Position numbers and translations under genes: made by a program | The notes under the pieces: generated by a model | Databases searched by the model: none | What the model saw: the letters and a program-made list of their open reading frames with translations, nothing else | What the model was told of the DNA's origin: nothing | Shown here: piece by piece, positions 43,469 to 51,763 of the stretch | Numbering within the stretch: the stretch's first letter is position 1 | How the letters are laid out: each line of letters begins with the position of its first letter | NCBI GenBank assembly: GCA_963802215.1 | Contig: CAWDHQ010000001.1 | Location: forward strand, 434,001-498,000 | Source: SHZI01 sp963802215 | Lineage (GTDB): Bacteria; Pseudomonadota; Gammaproteobacteria; Steroidobacterales; GCA-2729495 | Direction: 5' to 3' | Length of the DNA: 64,000 nt

Positions 43469-44779
43469 TCAGGGCGGCTGCAGGGTGGCGTAGTCGGGCA
43501 CCTTGACCCCGTAGTCGCCCGCGCGGATCAGGTACAGCAGTCCCCGCGGGTGGAGCTGGGCGTAGACCCGCTCGATCTCCGCATTGACCTGCGCGGCGGT
43601 CGCCCCCGGGACGGCCTGGCGGAGCCGCTGGCGCAGGGTGCGCAGCGGGGTCCTGCCGTCCATGTGGGCGTAGATCACCTTCGACAGGGGCGTGGCCAGG
43701 ATCTGCAGGCTGCGGCCGGGCTCGGTGTAGCGGATCACGCGGCCGGGGACCATGTCGGCGGCCAGCTTCGGGGCGTTGTCCAGCAGCGTGCCGAAGGAGC
43801 GCAGCGCCAGGTTCTCGTCCCGGAGCGTGGCGCCCCGGCCGGGCTGCCGGGCCAGGAAGAATTCGTGCTTGCGCAGCGTGCCGACGAACTGTTCCGCCAG
43901 CGCCTGGCGCCGGGGCAGGTCCAGCGTGGCGACGTGGTCCCGAACAGCGTCGTCAGTGACGTGATTCAGCGGATCGTAGGCATCGGCCTCGTGGGCGAAG
44001 CTCTGCAGGTGCAGCCCGGCCGACTTCGCCAGCGCGTACAGCCCGGGCACGTCGAAGCAGCGGTCCTGGCTGTGCAGGAGCAGGTCGTAGAGTCCCGCGT
44101 CGCCCAGCCCGTCGGCCGCGATCTCGCTCTGCCAGGCCGCCAGGTCCCGCACGAAGCCGTTCGTGCGCGGCAGTCCGGCCAGGAGCTGCCGCGTCATCCG
44201 CACCTTCTCCGCCATGTCCAGGTCCGCGGGGAGGTAGGTGCGCAGCAGGGTCTGCATGTCGTAGACCACCTGCCGCCCGTACTTGCCGTAGAGCATCAGG
44301 AAGATGGCGCCGTCGTCCCGGAGCACGGACTTGAGGGCGAGCAGTCCGTCCTCCGCCGACGCGAGGTGGTGCAGCACGCCGCAGCACTCGATGTAGTCGA
44401 ACTTGCCGAGGCCGAGCGTCGGGAGCTCCATGATCGACGCCGTCCGCCAGGTGATGTTGTCCAGGTCCCGGACCCGGGCGCGGGCCTCGGCGACCTGGCG
44501 CGCGGCGGTGGACATGTCCAGGTACACCACCTCGGCGTCGTAGTGGCGCAGCTGCTCGGCGAGGAAGATGGCCGTGTCGCCGGTTCCGCCGCCCGCCACC
44601 AGCGCGCGGAAGCCCCGGCGGAAGTCCTTCTGCCCGGCGAAGCAGTGGTGGTTGATCAGCAGCAGGTTGCCGGAAATGGCGTGCCAGAGGCGGCGCTTCT
44701 CGTCGGCGGGATCCCGGGGGGGGTAGGGAAAGGCCTCGTACTGGGCCTTGACGGCCTCGAGGTAGGGTTTGTCGGACAT
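43469..44779 (-). CDS. Class I SAM methyltransferase with regulatory domain
   Basis: 436 residues. SAM-binding motif I is ALVAGGGTGDTAIFLA (about residue 58-73), motif II VVYLDMS, motif III FDYIECCGVLHHL. A methyltransferase regulatory domain (about 215-310) and a C-terminal winged-helix/PqqD-like region (SKVIYAHMDGRTPLRTL) follow. Such three-part methyltransferases are found next to TPR and glycosyltransferase genes in proteobacteria; the acceptor is unknown. It is convergent with prsT and divergent from slyD, at the left edge of the modification island. Confidence 0.85.
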   Translation of the reverse strand: MSDKPYLEAVKAQYEAFPYPPRDPADEKRRLWHAISGNLLLINHHCFAGQKDFRRGFRALVAGGGTGDTAIFLAEQLRHYDAEVVYLDMSTAARQVAEARARVRDLDNITWRTASIMELPTLGLGKFDYIECCGVLHHLASAEDGLLALKSVLRDDGAIFLMLYGKYGRQVVYDMQTLLRTYLPADLDMAEKVRMTRQLLAGLPRTNGFVRDLAAWQSEIAADGLGDAGLYDLLLHSQDRCFDVPGLYALAKSAGLHLQSFAHEADAYDPLNHVTDDAVRDHVATLDLPRRQALAEQFVGTLRKHEFFLARQPGRGATLRDENLALRSFGTLLDNAPKLAADMVPGRVIRYTEPGRSLQILATPLSKVIYAHMDGRTPLRTLRQRLRQAVPGATAAQVNAEIERVYAQLHPRGLLYLIRAGDYGVKVPDYATLQPP

Positions 44780-44873
44780 GGCGGGAAAGGGATGGCCCGT
44801 GTTGCGTTCAGCAGGGTTTGCGTTAAGTAACGGGATGATAGCAAACGGGGTTCACAGGACCCGGCGGCCGGCA

Positions 44874-44903
44874 TTGACCATTCCCACCGCGGGCGCGGAC
44901 AAT
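44874..44903 (+). promoter_or_regulatory. Predicted promoter of slyD
   Basis: TTGACC (44874-44879) and GACAAT (44898-44903), 18 bp apart, 40 bp upstream of the slyD ATG. Confidence 0.5.
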
Positions 44904-44943
44904 GAGGCGTTAAAAGGAACGAGCAACAGAAGCGGAATTTGCC

Positions 44944-45399
44944 ATGGACATCGCCAAGGATTGTGTCGTCAGCATCCAGTTCACGCTGACCAACGAGCAA
45001 GGCAAGGTGCTTGACCGTTCGCCCCCCGGCGAGCCCCTGCAGTACCTGCACGGGGCTGCCGGCATCCTCCCGGCGCTGGAGCGGCTCCTCGCCGGCAAGC
45101 GGGCCGGCGATGCCTTCGACATCACCATCCCACCGGAACGGGGGTTCGGTGACCGGTTGCCGAACCTGACGGAGGTCATCCCCCTCGCCAGCCTGCCCGA
45201 TCCGGAGCAGGTGACCGTGGGCATGGCGCTCACCCGGACCGATCCGGACGGCGCCACCCAGAACTTCCTCGTCACCTCCATCGATGGAGATGCCGTCACC
45301 GTGGACGGCAACCACCCGCTCGCGGGCATGACCCTGCGCTTCCAGGGCAACGTGATCGAGGTGCGGGCCGGTACGGCGGAGGAGCTGGCGTCCGTCTGA
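44944..45399 (+). CDS. slyD: FKBP-type peptidyl-prolyl isomerase, SlyD-like
   Basis: 151 residues: FKBP half (FTLTNEQGKVLDRS, PLQYLHGAAGILPALERLLAG) with an inserted IF chaperone flap (about 70-125) and return (VDGNHPLAGMTLRF). It catalyses proline isomerisation and helps folding. The metal-binding His/Cys-rich tail of E. coli SlyD is missing. The gene is followed 20 bp later by the TPR-oxygenase gene, so they may be cotranscribed. Confidence 0.88.
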   Translation: MDIAKDCVVSIQFTLTNEQGKVLDRSPPGEPLQYLHGAAGILPALERLLAGKRAGDAFDITIPPERGFGDRLPNLTEVIPLASLPDPEQVTVGMALTRTDPDGATQNFLVTSIDGDAVTVDGNHPLAGMTLRFQGNVIEVRAGTAEELASV

Positions 45400-45419
45400 G
45401 TGCCGCCAGTCCCCTGACC

Positions 45420-46895
45420 ATGCCCGCAACGCTCGAAACTGCGCGAGGCCACCTGGCCGCCGGCCACCTGGCCGACGCTGAAGCCACCTGCGTCGAGCTG
45501 CTTCGCGAGACCGGGACCGACCCGGCGGCGTTGCACCTGCTCGGGCTGGTCCGGGCCCAGTCGGGTCGCCTGGCAGAAGGCGCTGCCCTGCTGGAGCAGT
45601 CGGTGGCCCTGGCGCCCGACTCGCTCGCCGCGCGGAACGACCTGGGCGCCATGCTCATCACCCTGTCCCGGCCCGAGGCCGCCGAGGCGCACCTGCGGGC
45701 CGGCGTCGCGCTCCGGCCCGACAGGCCCGAAACCCTGGTGAACCTCGCCAACGCGCTCCACGCCCAGGGCAAGCTCGCGGGTGCCGAGGCCTTCTACCGG
45801 CAGGCGCTCGCCCTGGACCCGCGGCACGTGCGCGGGCTGGTCAGCCTCGGCAACCTGCTGGTCCAGCTGCGCCGGGCCGGCGAGGCGACGGGCCTGCTCG
45901 CCAGTGCGGCGGAACTTGCGCCGGGATCGGCGGCGGCCCACCTGTTTCTCGGCAACGCGTGGCGGGATCTGGGCCGGAACGAGGAGGCACTCGCCTGCTA
46001 CCAGCGGGCGCTCGCCATCGAGCCCGGCAACCCGGACGCCAACGAGAACGCCGCCTGCGTGCTCAAGGCCGGGGGGCGGCTCGAGGAGGCGCTGCGCCAC
46101 TTCCGCGCCTCCGGCAATCCGTTTGCCCGGGCCCAGGCCCTCGACTGCGAGCTCCGGCTCGGGCGCCACGCCGACTTCTTCACCTGGCTGGAGGCCCACG
46201 CGGCATCGGAGGCGGGCAACCTGCACTCGGCCTCGCTCTCCGCCTACGCGGCCTGGCACTTCAACCGGGCCGACCCGCACCCGTTCTGCCCGGACCCGCT
46301 CGGCCAGGTTCAGGTCGTGGACCGCTACACATCACCGGCCGATGCCGCCTTCCTCCGGGACCTGATCGCCGAGGCGGGGCGGGTCGAGGCGATCTGGGAA
46401 CCGAAGGGCGTGACCACGACCCTGGGTTTCCAGACCGGGGGCAACCTGTTCGTCCATGCCGCCGCCAATCCGGGCGGCGCGCTCGCCCGCCTGCAGCGGG
46501 ACCTGGTTGCCGAACTGGAGCGCTATCGCGCCGGGCTGGCCCCCGATGCCCGTGAAATGGCTGTGCGCTGGCCCGCGAACGCGAGCCTGCACGGCTGGTT
46601 CGTGCGGCTGGTGACCGGCGGTCACCAGGCCTTCCACAACCACCCCTTCGGGTGGATGAGCGGCTGCCTCTACCTGCAGATACCCCAACAGAGCCCGGCG
46701 GGCGAGGGGGCGATCGAGTTCAGCCTGGAGGGCGACGGGTTCCCCCGGCTCTCGGACCGCCCGTCACCGACGTTCCGCCATGAACCCCGGCCCGGCCAGC
46801 TCGCGCTGTTCCCGTCATCCCTGTTCCACCGCACGATTCCCTTCCGCTCGGACGAGGAGCGCCTCTGCATCGCTTTTGATCTCAAGCCGGCGTGA
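45420..46895 (+). CDS. TPR protein with C-terminal 2-oxoglutarate/Fe(II) oxygenase-type domain
   Basis: 491 residues. Residues ~1-240 are TPR repeats (ALHLLGLVRAQSGRLAEGAALLEQSV and so on). Residues ~290-491 are a double-stranded beta-helix of the putative 2OG-Fe(II) oxygenase group: HGWFVRLVTGGHQAFHNHPFG with an HxH metal pair, SGCLYLQIP, and PGQLALFPSSLFHRTIPF with the distal His and a following Arg (ERLCIAFD). This is TPR substrate recognition joined to hydroxylation, parallel in design to the TPR-GT41 enzymes of the same island. The stop overlaps the GTG start of the sulfotransferase gene (GTGA). Confidence 0.82.
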   Translation: MPATLETARGHLAAGHLADAEATCVELLRETGTDPAALHLLGLVRAQSGRLAEGAALLEQSVALAPDSLAARNDLGAMLITLSRPEAAEAHLRAGVALRPDRPETLVNLANALHAQGKLAGAEAFYRQALALDPRHVRGLVSLGNLLVQLRRAGEATGLLASAAELAPGSAAAHLFLGNAWRDLGRNEEALACYQRALAIEPGNPDANENAACVLKAGGRLEEALRHFRASGNPFARAQALDCELRLGRHADFFTWLEAHAASEAGNLHSASLSAYAAWHFNRADPHPFCPDPLGQVQVVDRYTSPADAAFLRDLIAEAGRVEAIWEPKGVTTTLGFQTGGNLFVHAAANPGGALARLQRDLVAELERYRAGLAPDAREMAVRWPANASLHGWFVRLVTGGHQAFHNHPFGWMSGCLYLQIPQQSPAGEGAIEFSLEGDGFPRLSDRPSPTFRHEPRPGQLALFPSSLFHRTIPFRSDEERLCIAFDLKPA

Positions 46896-47635
46896 CCCTG
46901 ATCCGCATCGCCGGCCTGATGCGTTCCGGCAGCAACCTCCTGACCTGGATGCTCCGCCACAACTTCGCCGACGTGCAGACCGCCACCATGCTGCTGGGCT
47001 GGAAGCACGGGCCCGTCATCCGGGACCGGGCGGAACTCGCCATCGAGGACTTCGTGGATCCCCGCTTCCGGGACGGCATCCGCAACTTCGTGCGCGACCG
47101 TCCCGCCGACTGGGCGCGGGTCACGGCGAGCCCGCTCTACCGGGCGGCGGCCGCGGCCCAGCGGAGCGGCGGCTTCGGCGTCGCGCTGGCGGTGCGGGAT
47201 CCCGGCCTCTGGTACGCGAGCTGCGTGCGGATCCGGCGCCAGGCGCCGGACTTCCTCCCCCACGGCGTCGAACCCGCCGAGGCGGCCGCCTTCTGGAACG
47301 ACCGGCACCGCGACTGGCTCGCGACGCTCGGGGCGAGGAGCGTGATCGTGGATACCGACGCGCTCCGCCGGGACCCCGGTCCCTGGCTCGCGCGCATGGC
47401 CGCCGGCCTCGGGCTGCAGCGCCTGCCCGGCCTCCGCGTGCCCGGGGGCTACCTGCATCCCCAGGGCACGGAGGAGATCTACGAGCTCCTCGGCGCGCCG
47501 ATCACGCGGGAAATGGACCGGGAGTTCACGACCCTGGACGAGGTGGAGCCGGCGGAGCTTGCCCGGTTCGCGAGCCTGCTGGACCGCAATCTCCTGCAAC
47601 GGCTCGGCCTCGACGGCGACCGGAAGTCGGCATGA
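46892..47635 (+). CDS. Sulfotransferase-like protein
   Basis: 247 residues. The N-terminal IAGLMRSGSNLLTWML is the 5'-phosphosulfate (PAPS) P-loop of sulfotransferases; the 3'-phosphate motif is probably VALAVRDPGLWYASCV. Expected to transfer sulfate from PAPS to a sugar or protein. It is coupled to both neighbours by 4-nt overlaps (GTGA before, ATGA after), tying it to the TPR-oxygenase and the GT-A gene. No PAPS synthesis genes are in view. Confidence 0.75.
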   Translation: MTLIRIAGLMRSGSNLLTWMLRHNFADVQTATMLLGWKHGPVIRDRAELAIEDFVDPRFRDGIRNFVRDRPADWARVTASPLYRAAAAAQRSGGFGVALAVRDPGLWYASCVRIRRQAPDFLPHGVEPAEAAAFWNDRHRDWLATLGARSVIVDTDALRRDPGPWLARMAAGLGLQRLPGLRVPGGYLHPQGTEEIYELLGAPITREMDREFTTLDEVEPAELARFASLLDRNLLQRLGLDGDRKSA

Positions 47636-48540
47636 ACCAGCGGAACATCGGCATGGTCTACGTGGCCACCCGCCGGCCCCATTACCTGGCGGAGGCCTGC
47701 CTGTCCGCCCACAGCGCCCGCGCGTTCATCCCGGACCTGCCGATCACGCTCTGCACCGACCTGCCGGACGTGCCGTTCGCCCGCAGCCCCTGCTTCAGCA
47801 ACGTGGTGCCCCTCGAGACCCGCCGCCGCTACCGGAGCCTGTGGGCGGAGGGCCAGCTCGACCGGATCCGCGCGCTGCGGAACTCGCCCTACGACCACAC
47901 GCTGCACCTGGACACGGACACCCGGGTGCTGAGCCCCGAGTTCCCGGAACTCTTCCGCAAGCTGGACCACATCGACATCGGCATGGCCGTCTGCCAGCCG
48001 GACGTGAGCAAGTGCGCGCAGATCATGGGCCTGCCCATGTTCAACGTGGGCTTCATCCTCTTCCGGAAATCGCGCGCCGTCCTCGCGCTGCTGGAGGCCT
48101 GGGAGAACCTGACCCGGGAGAATTTCGAGCGCGCCAACGAGGACATCCCGCCGAAGACGCCGGTCACCGCGCACATCGATGACCCGGAAGTCCGGCGGGA
48201 GGTGCTGTTCATGGACCAGACCAGCTTCGTGGAACTGCTGAGCCCGGAGGCGAACCGCTTCGGCGTGCAGCTCGAGATCATGGACGAGGCCTGGAACTTC
48301 CGCAGCACCGGCCGGGGCCGCACCTTCGACCGCCCCGTGAAGATCAGCCACCACCCGGAACTGAGGGACCGGCTGGGCGGCGACGTCGTCGCGCTGGCCG
48401 GGCAGTACCTGGCGGCGGGCAACGCGCCCCACGCCCTGGAGCTTCTCCAGTGCCTGCACGACGAGCTCGTGCCGGCGGACAACGCCGCCGGCCGGGCGCA
48501 GATTCAGGGCCTCATCGGGGAAGTGCGGCGGGCGCGGTGA
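47632..48540 (+). CDS. GT-A-fold glycosyltransferase
   Basis: 302 residues. Nucleotide-diphospho-sugar transferase features: start GMVYVATRRPHYLAEA, the DxD metal motif in LHLDTDTRVL (about residue 95), and MFNVGFILFRKS with a later FMDQTSF. This is the putative nucleotide-diphospho-sugar transferase type seen in surface glycosylation. A short helical TPR-like tail (LAGQYLAAGNAPHALELLQ) ends it. ATG overlaps the previous stop; the gene is convergent with the first GT41 gene, overlapping by 29 bp. Confidence 0.8.
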   Translation: MNQRNIGMVYVATRRPHYLAEACLSAHSARAFIPDLPITLCTDLPDVPFARSPCFSNVVPLETRRRYRSLWAEGQLDRIRALRNSPYDHTLHLDTDTRVLSPEFPELFRKLDHIDIGMAVCQPDVSKCAQIMGLPMFNVGFILFRKSRAVLALLEAWENLTRENFERANEDIPPKTPVTAHIDDPEVRREVLFMDQTSFVELLSPEANRFGVQLEIMDEAWNFRSTGRGRTFDRPVKISHHPELRDRLGGDVVALAGQYLAAGNAPHALELLQCLHDELVPADNAAGRAQIQGLIGEVRRAR

Positions 48541-50635
48541 AGTCGAAGGCGGCCTGGGCCGCCTGGGCGGGCGTCAGCGCGACGCCCCGCGCGTGGCACC
48601 AGTTCAGCCACATGCCGCGGAGGGCGAACTCGAATTTCCGGGTGAAGCCCGGGCCGTCGCACAGGGAGCTGGCGAGCAGCTTCTGGCGCAAGGAGCCGTG
48701 GAGGGCGGCGATCCGCCGGGGATCGGCGGCGAGCGCGATGGCCCTGGCCACGTAGTCGTCCGGGCTCCGCGCGATGAGGTCGGGCAGCCCGATCTGGGTG
48801 AGCAGGCTCTCGCCCACGCGGCTGGCGTGGTTGTGGCCTGCCAGCGTGATGACGGGGACGCCCATCAGCAGCGAGTCCAGCGTGGTGGTCGTGCCGTGGT
48901 AGGGGAAGGTGTCCAGCGCGATGTCGACCTTGCGGTACATGGCGAGGTGGTCCGCCGGCGCGCCGATGAAGCCCACCAGCTCGATCCGGCGGCGGTCGAT
49001 GCCCCGCCGCTCGAACCGGCCGAGCTGGTACTCGCGGCAGCCGGGGTCGTCGCCGGCCAGGCACTTCATCATCAGGCGGGAATCCGGCAGCTCGGCCAGG
49101 ATGCGGCACCACAGGTCCAGCACCTGCTCGGAAACCTTGAATTCCCGGTTGAAGGTGCCGAAGGTGACGTAGCCCGCGGCGGGTCCCGGTGGCGGCCCAA
49201 TGTCCGGGATCTGCTCCGGCGGGCGGAAGCAGAGGAAGCCGTCGGGCAGCCGCACGAGCTGCTCCGTGTAGAAGGCCTCCGCGCCCGGCGGGTCGGCGAT
49301 CCAGTCGCTGATCCGGTAGTCCACGGCCTCGATGCCGGTGGTGTCCGGGTATCCCAGGTAGGTGACCTGCACCGGCGCCGGCGTATAGCCCAGCACGGCG
49401 GCGTGCAGGTTGCCCGCGTGGCCCGCCAGGTCGATCAGGATGTCGATCCCGTCCGACCGGATGGCCTGCGCCAGCTGCTGGTCGGTCAGGTTGTGCACGT
49501 TGCGGAAGTGATCCACCTTGCCCTTCAGCCGCTGGGTGACCTTGTCCGGCGACTTGACCATCGCGTAGCAGTGGATCTCGAACTGCTCCCGGTCCCGGTG
49601 GTCGAGCAGGGGCTCCAGGAAGAAGGCCACCGAGTGTGTGCGGATGTCCGGCGAGACGTAGCCGATGCGCAGCCGCCGGGCCGGTTCGGGCGGGTTGGTG
49701 AAGTTGCGGTTGGCGAGCGCCGGCGGCGTGCGCTGCCGGCCGAAGCGCCTGTGCTCCTCGAAGATCTCGGCGGGGTCGATGCCGCTCACGTAGTGCATGG
49801 TGAGCAGCAGGTTGGAGTGGGACGCGGCCATGGACGGGTTGACCTCGAGCACCTTGCGGTAGGAGGCGAGGGCCTCTTCCACCGCGCCCATGCTGGCCTG
49901 GCTGTTCGCCAGCGTGTTCCAGAACACGGCGGAGCGGGGCGCGAACTCGAGTCCCCGCCGGGCGATCTCGCCGGCCTTGGTGAACTGCACGTAGTCCATG
50001 TAGAGCAGCGCGAGGTCGCCGTAGGTCGGTTCGTGCCGCGGGTCGAGTTGCATCATGCGCAGCAGGCAGCGCTCGGCGTCCACGCCCATGCGGGCCCGGA
50101 TGTAGTACTTGGCCATCGTCTCGAGCACCTGGAAGTCGTTCGCGACCTGGCCCTCGATCGCGCGGAAGACGGCGGCGCCTTCCTCGGGGCGGCCGGCGTC
50201 GAGCAGCGCGCCCGCCAGCATTTCCCGGACCGGGAGCATGTCGGGCCGCCGCTCCAGGGTTGCCCGCAGGTGGGGCACGGCCTCGTCGGGCTTGTCGAGA
50301 CGGAGAAGGGCCCGGCCCACATTCGCCGTGACGAGGGGTTCGTCCGGACGGAGCGCGGCGGCCGCCCGGGCCGACTGCAACGCGTCGGCGGGCCTGTTGA
50401 GGTCGAGCAGCAGGTTCGCCAGGTTGTTGTGCACTTCCCAGATGCCGGGGAAGAGTGCCAGCACGCGCCGGTAGGCCGCGACTGCCCGCTCGGGCAGCCC
50501 GGCGTTCTCGGCCCACAGGGCATCCTGGAGTGCGTGGTTGGCTTCTTCGGCCGCCGCGTCCGTGCCGGCCTGCTGCGGTTGTTCGCCATTCATGGCGTGG
50601 AGCCCGTTTTCGCCAACGTGGTTTGACAGCGGCAT
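48512..50635 (-). CDS. TPR-GT41 O-GlcNAc-transferase-like enzyme (1)
   Basis: About 707 residues. TPR repeats at ~30-285, then the GT41 catalytic region: RIGYVSPDIRTHSVAFFLEP (with the conserved His), DILIDLAGHAGNLH, VQVTYLGYPDTTG, VTFGTFNREFKVSE (UDP-binding Lys) and DTFPYHGTTTTLDSLLMGVPV ... HASRVGESLL. This is the SPINDLY/OGT family, which glycosylates Ser/Thr on proteins. The start is uncertain: GTG 50644, ATG 50635 and ATG 50593 are all in frame without a strong Shine-Dalgarno. A second long frame on this strand is a shadow. It is divergent from the methyltransferase at 50695. Confidence 0.9.
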   Translation of the reverse strand: MPLSNHVGENGLHAMNGEQPQQAGTDAAAEEANHALQDALWAENAGLPERAVAAYRRVLALFPGIWEVHNNLANLLLDLNRPADALQSARAAAALRPDEPLVTANVGRALLRLDKPDEAVPHLRATLERRPDMLPVREMLAGALLDAGRPEEGAAVFRAIEGQVANDFQVLETMAKYYIRARMGVDAERCLLRMMQLDPRHEPTYGDLALLYMDYVQFTKAGEIARRGLEFAPRSAVFWNTLANSQASMGAVEEALASYRKVLEVNPSMAASHSNLLLTMHYVSGIDPAEIFEEHRRFGRQRTPPALANRNFTNPPEPARRLRIGYVSPDIRTHSVAFFLEPLLDHRDREQFEIHCYAMVKSPDKVTQRLKGKVDHFRNVHNLTDQQLAQAIRSDGIDILIDLAGHAGNLHAAVLGYTPAPVQVTYLGYPDTTGIEAVDYRISDWIADPPGAEAFYTEQLVRLPDGFLCFRPPEQIPDIGPPPGPAAGYVTFGTFNREFKVSEQVLDLWCRILAELPDSRLMMKCLAGDDPGCREYQLGRFERRGIDRRRIELVGFIGAPADHLAMYRKVDIALDTFPYHGTTTTLDSLLMGVPVITLAGHNHASRVGESLLTQIGLPDLIARSPDDYVARAIALAADPRRIAALHGSLRQKLLASSLCDGPGFTRKFEFALRGMWLNWCHARGVALTPAQAAQAAFDFTAPAALPR

Positions 50636-50694
50636 TGTAGCCACATTTAATTGCCCCGCACCGCTGCAGGTCCGGATCCCTGCAGGCCATCCTT

Positions 50695-51279
50695 ATGTCA
50701 CTTCACCCGTCCGCGACCGAAGGCGCCCCGCCATCCATGGCCATGTCCGACGCACAGAATGCACCCCGCCGCCTGCACATCGGCGGCAGGCAGCGGCGCG
50801 AGGGCTGGGAGATCTTCGACGCCATTGCGGGCGACAAGGTGGATCACCTGGGCGATGCGGCCGACCTCTCCCGTTTTCCGGATGGCACCTTCGTCGAGGT
50901 CTACGCCAGCCACGTGCTCGAGCACTTCGACTACCAGGAGCGGCTCGGGCTGGTGCTGAAGGAGTGGCGGCGGGTCCTCGCGCCGGGCGGCACGCTCTAC
51001 GTGAGCGTCCCCGACCTGGAGCGGCTGTGCCACCTCTACCTCACGCCCGGCCTGGCGCCCGAAGGGCGCTTCCACATCATGCGCATGATGTTCGGCGGCC
51101 ACGTGGACGCCTACGACTACCACATGGCCGGCATCGACGAGCGCTACCTCGCCACCCAGCTCCAGGCCGCCGGCTACAGCGCCGGCCGCCGGGTGCCATC
51201 CTTCAACCTGTTCGACGACACCAGCGCGATGCAGTTCCTGGGGATGCCCATCTCCCTGAACATGATTGCCACGCGCTAG
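50695..51279 (+). CDS. Class I SAM-dependent methyltransferase-like protein
   Basis: 194 residues, starting RRLHIGGRQRREGWEIFDA, followed by FVEVYASHVLEHFDYQERLG (motif around the post-II strand) and VLKEWRRVLAPGGTLYVSVPD. The glycine-rich motif I of classical methyltransferases is reduced, as in the predicted SAM-methyltransferase group that begins LHIGGG. The acceptor is probably a sugar of the glycan built here. An alternative ATG is at 50737. The broken sulfotransferase follows 15 bp later. Confidence 0.78.
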   Translation: MSLHPSATEGAPPSMAMSDAQNAPRRLHIGGRQRREGWEIFDAIAGDKVDHLGDAADLSRFPDGTFVEVYASHVLEHFDYQERLGLVLKEWRRVLAPGGTLYVSVPDLERLCHLYLTPGLAPEGRFHIMRMMFGGHVDAYDYHMAGIDERYLATQLQAAGYSAGRRVPSFNLFDDTSAMQFLGMPISLNMIATR

Positions 51280-51294
51280 CCGCCAGGTTCCGGC

Positions 51295-51753
51295 GTGACC
51301 CATTCCTTCAGCAAGGTCTTCTGCATCGGCTTCAATAAGACCGGCACGTCGTCCATGCACCGGCTGTTCACCGAGCTCGGCCTCCGGTCCTTCCACGGGT
51401 ACTACAGCCACATACCGGTCACCGACCCCCTCTATCGCGAGTTCGACTGCTTCAGTGACGGCGACCAGCACGACTACGCGCTCCTCGACCGGACCTTCCC
51501 GGGCAGCCGGTTCATCATCACCACGCGCCGGCTCGACGGGACCGATGCGGCAGGAGTACGAGGCCGATCCCCGGCTCGCCGTCCGCACCTGGGTGCAGCG
51601 CCGGCTGAACTACCACCAGCGTGCAGCCGGCTATTTCGCCGCGCGCCCCGGGATGCGGGCGTCCGCAGCAGGGAGGAGGTCCGGGCGGAGGTGGAAGACG
51701 CACTGCGCGGCCTCGCACTGCCGCCAGACCAGGGCGCTGCGATCTTTCCCTAG
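51295..51753 (+). pseudogene. Frameshifted sulfotransferase-like gene
   Basis: The first ~80 codons read KVFCIGFNKTGTSSMHRLF (PAPS P-loop) and FPGSRFIITTRRLDG (3'-phosphate motif), a typical sulfotransferase. After about 51535 the frame degenerates. In the next plus-strand frame, the expected continuation is found at about 51545-51650 (RQEYEADPRLAVRTWVQRR then YHQRAAGYFAARPG). The final REEVRAEVEDALRGLALPP stretch is back in the first frame. At least one small deletion or two indels therefore broke this gene, or the assembly has errors here. Confidence 0.65.
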
Positions 51754-51763
51754 GCGTCCGTGC

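Noticed and set aside
44823..44860. GTTTGC...GCAAAC inverted repeat between the methyltransferase and slyD genes as an operator
   Set aside because: Six-bp arms with a long gap; too weak without conservation data.
48504..50690. Second long minus-strand frame over the first GT41 gene
   Set aside because: Arg/Pro/Gly-rich translation with no motif; the frame ending at 48512 carries all GT41 and TPR motifs.
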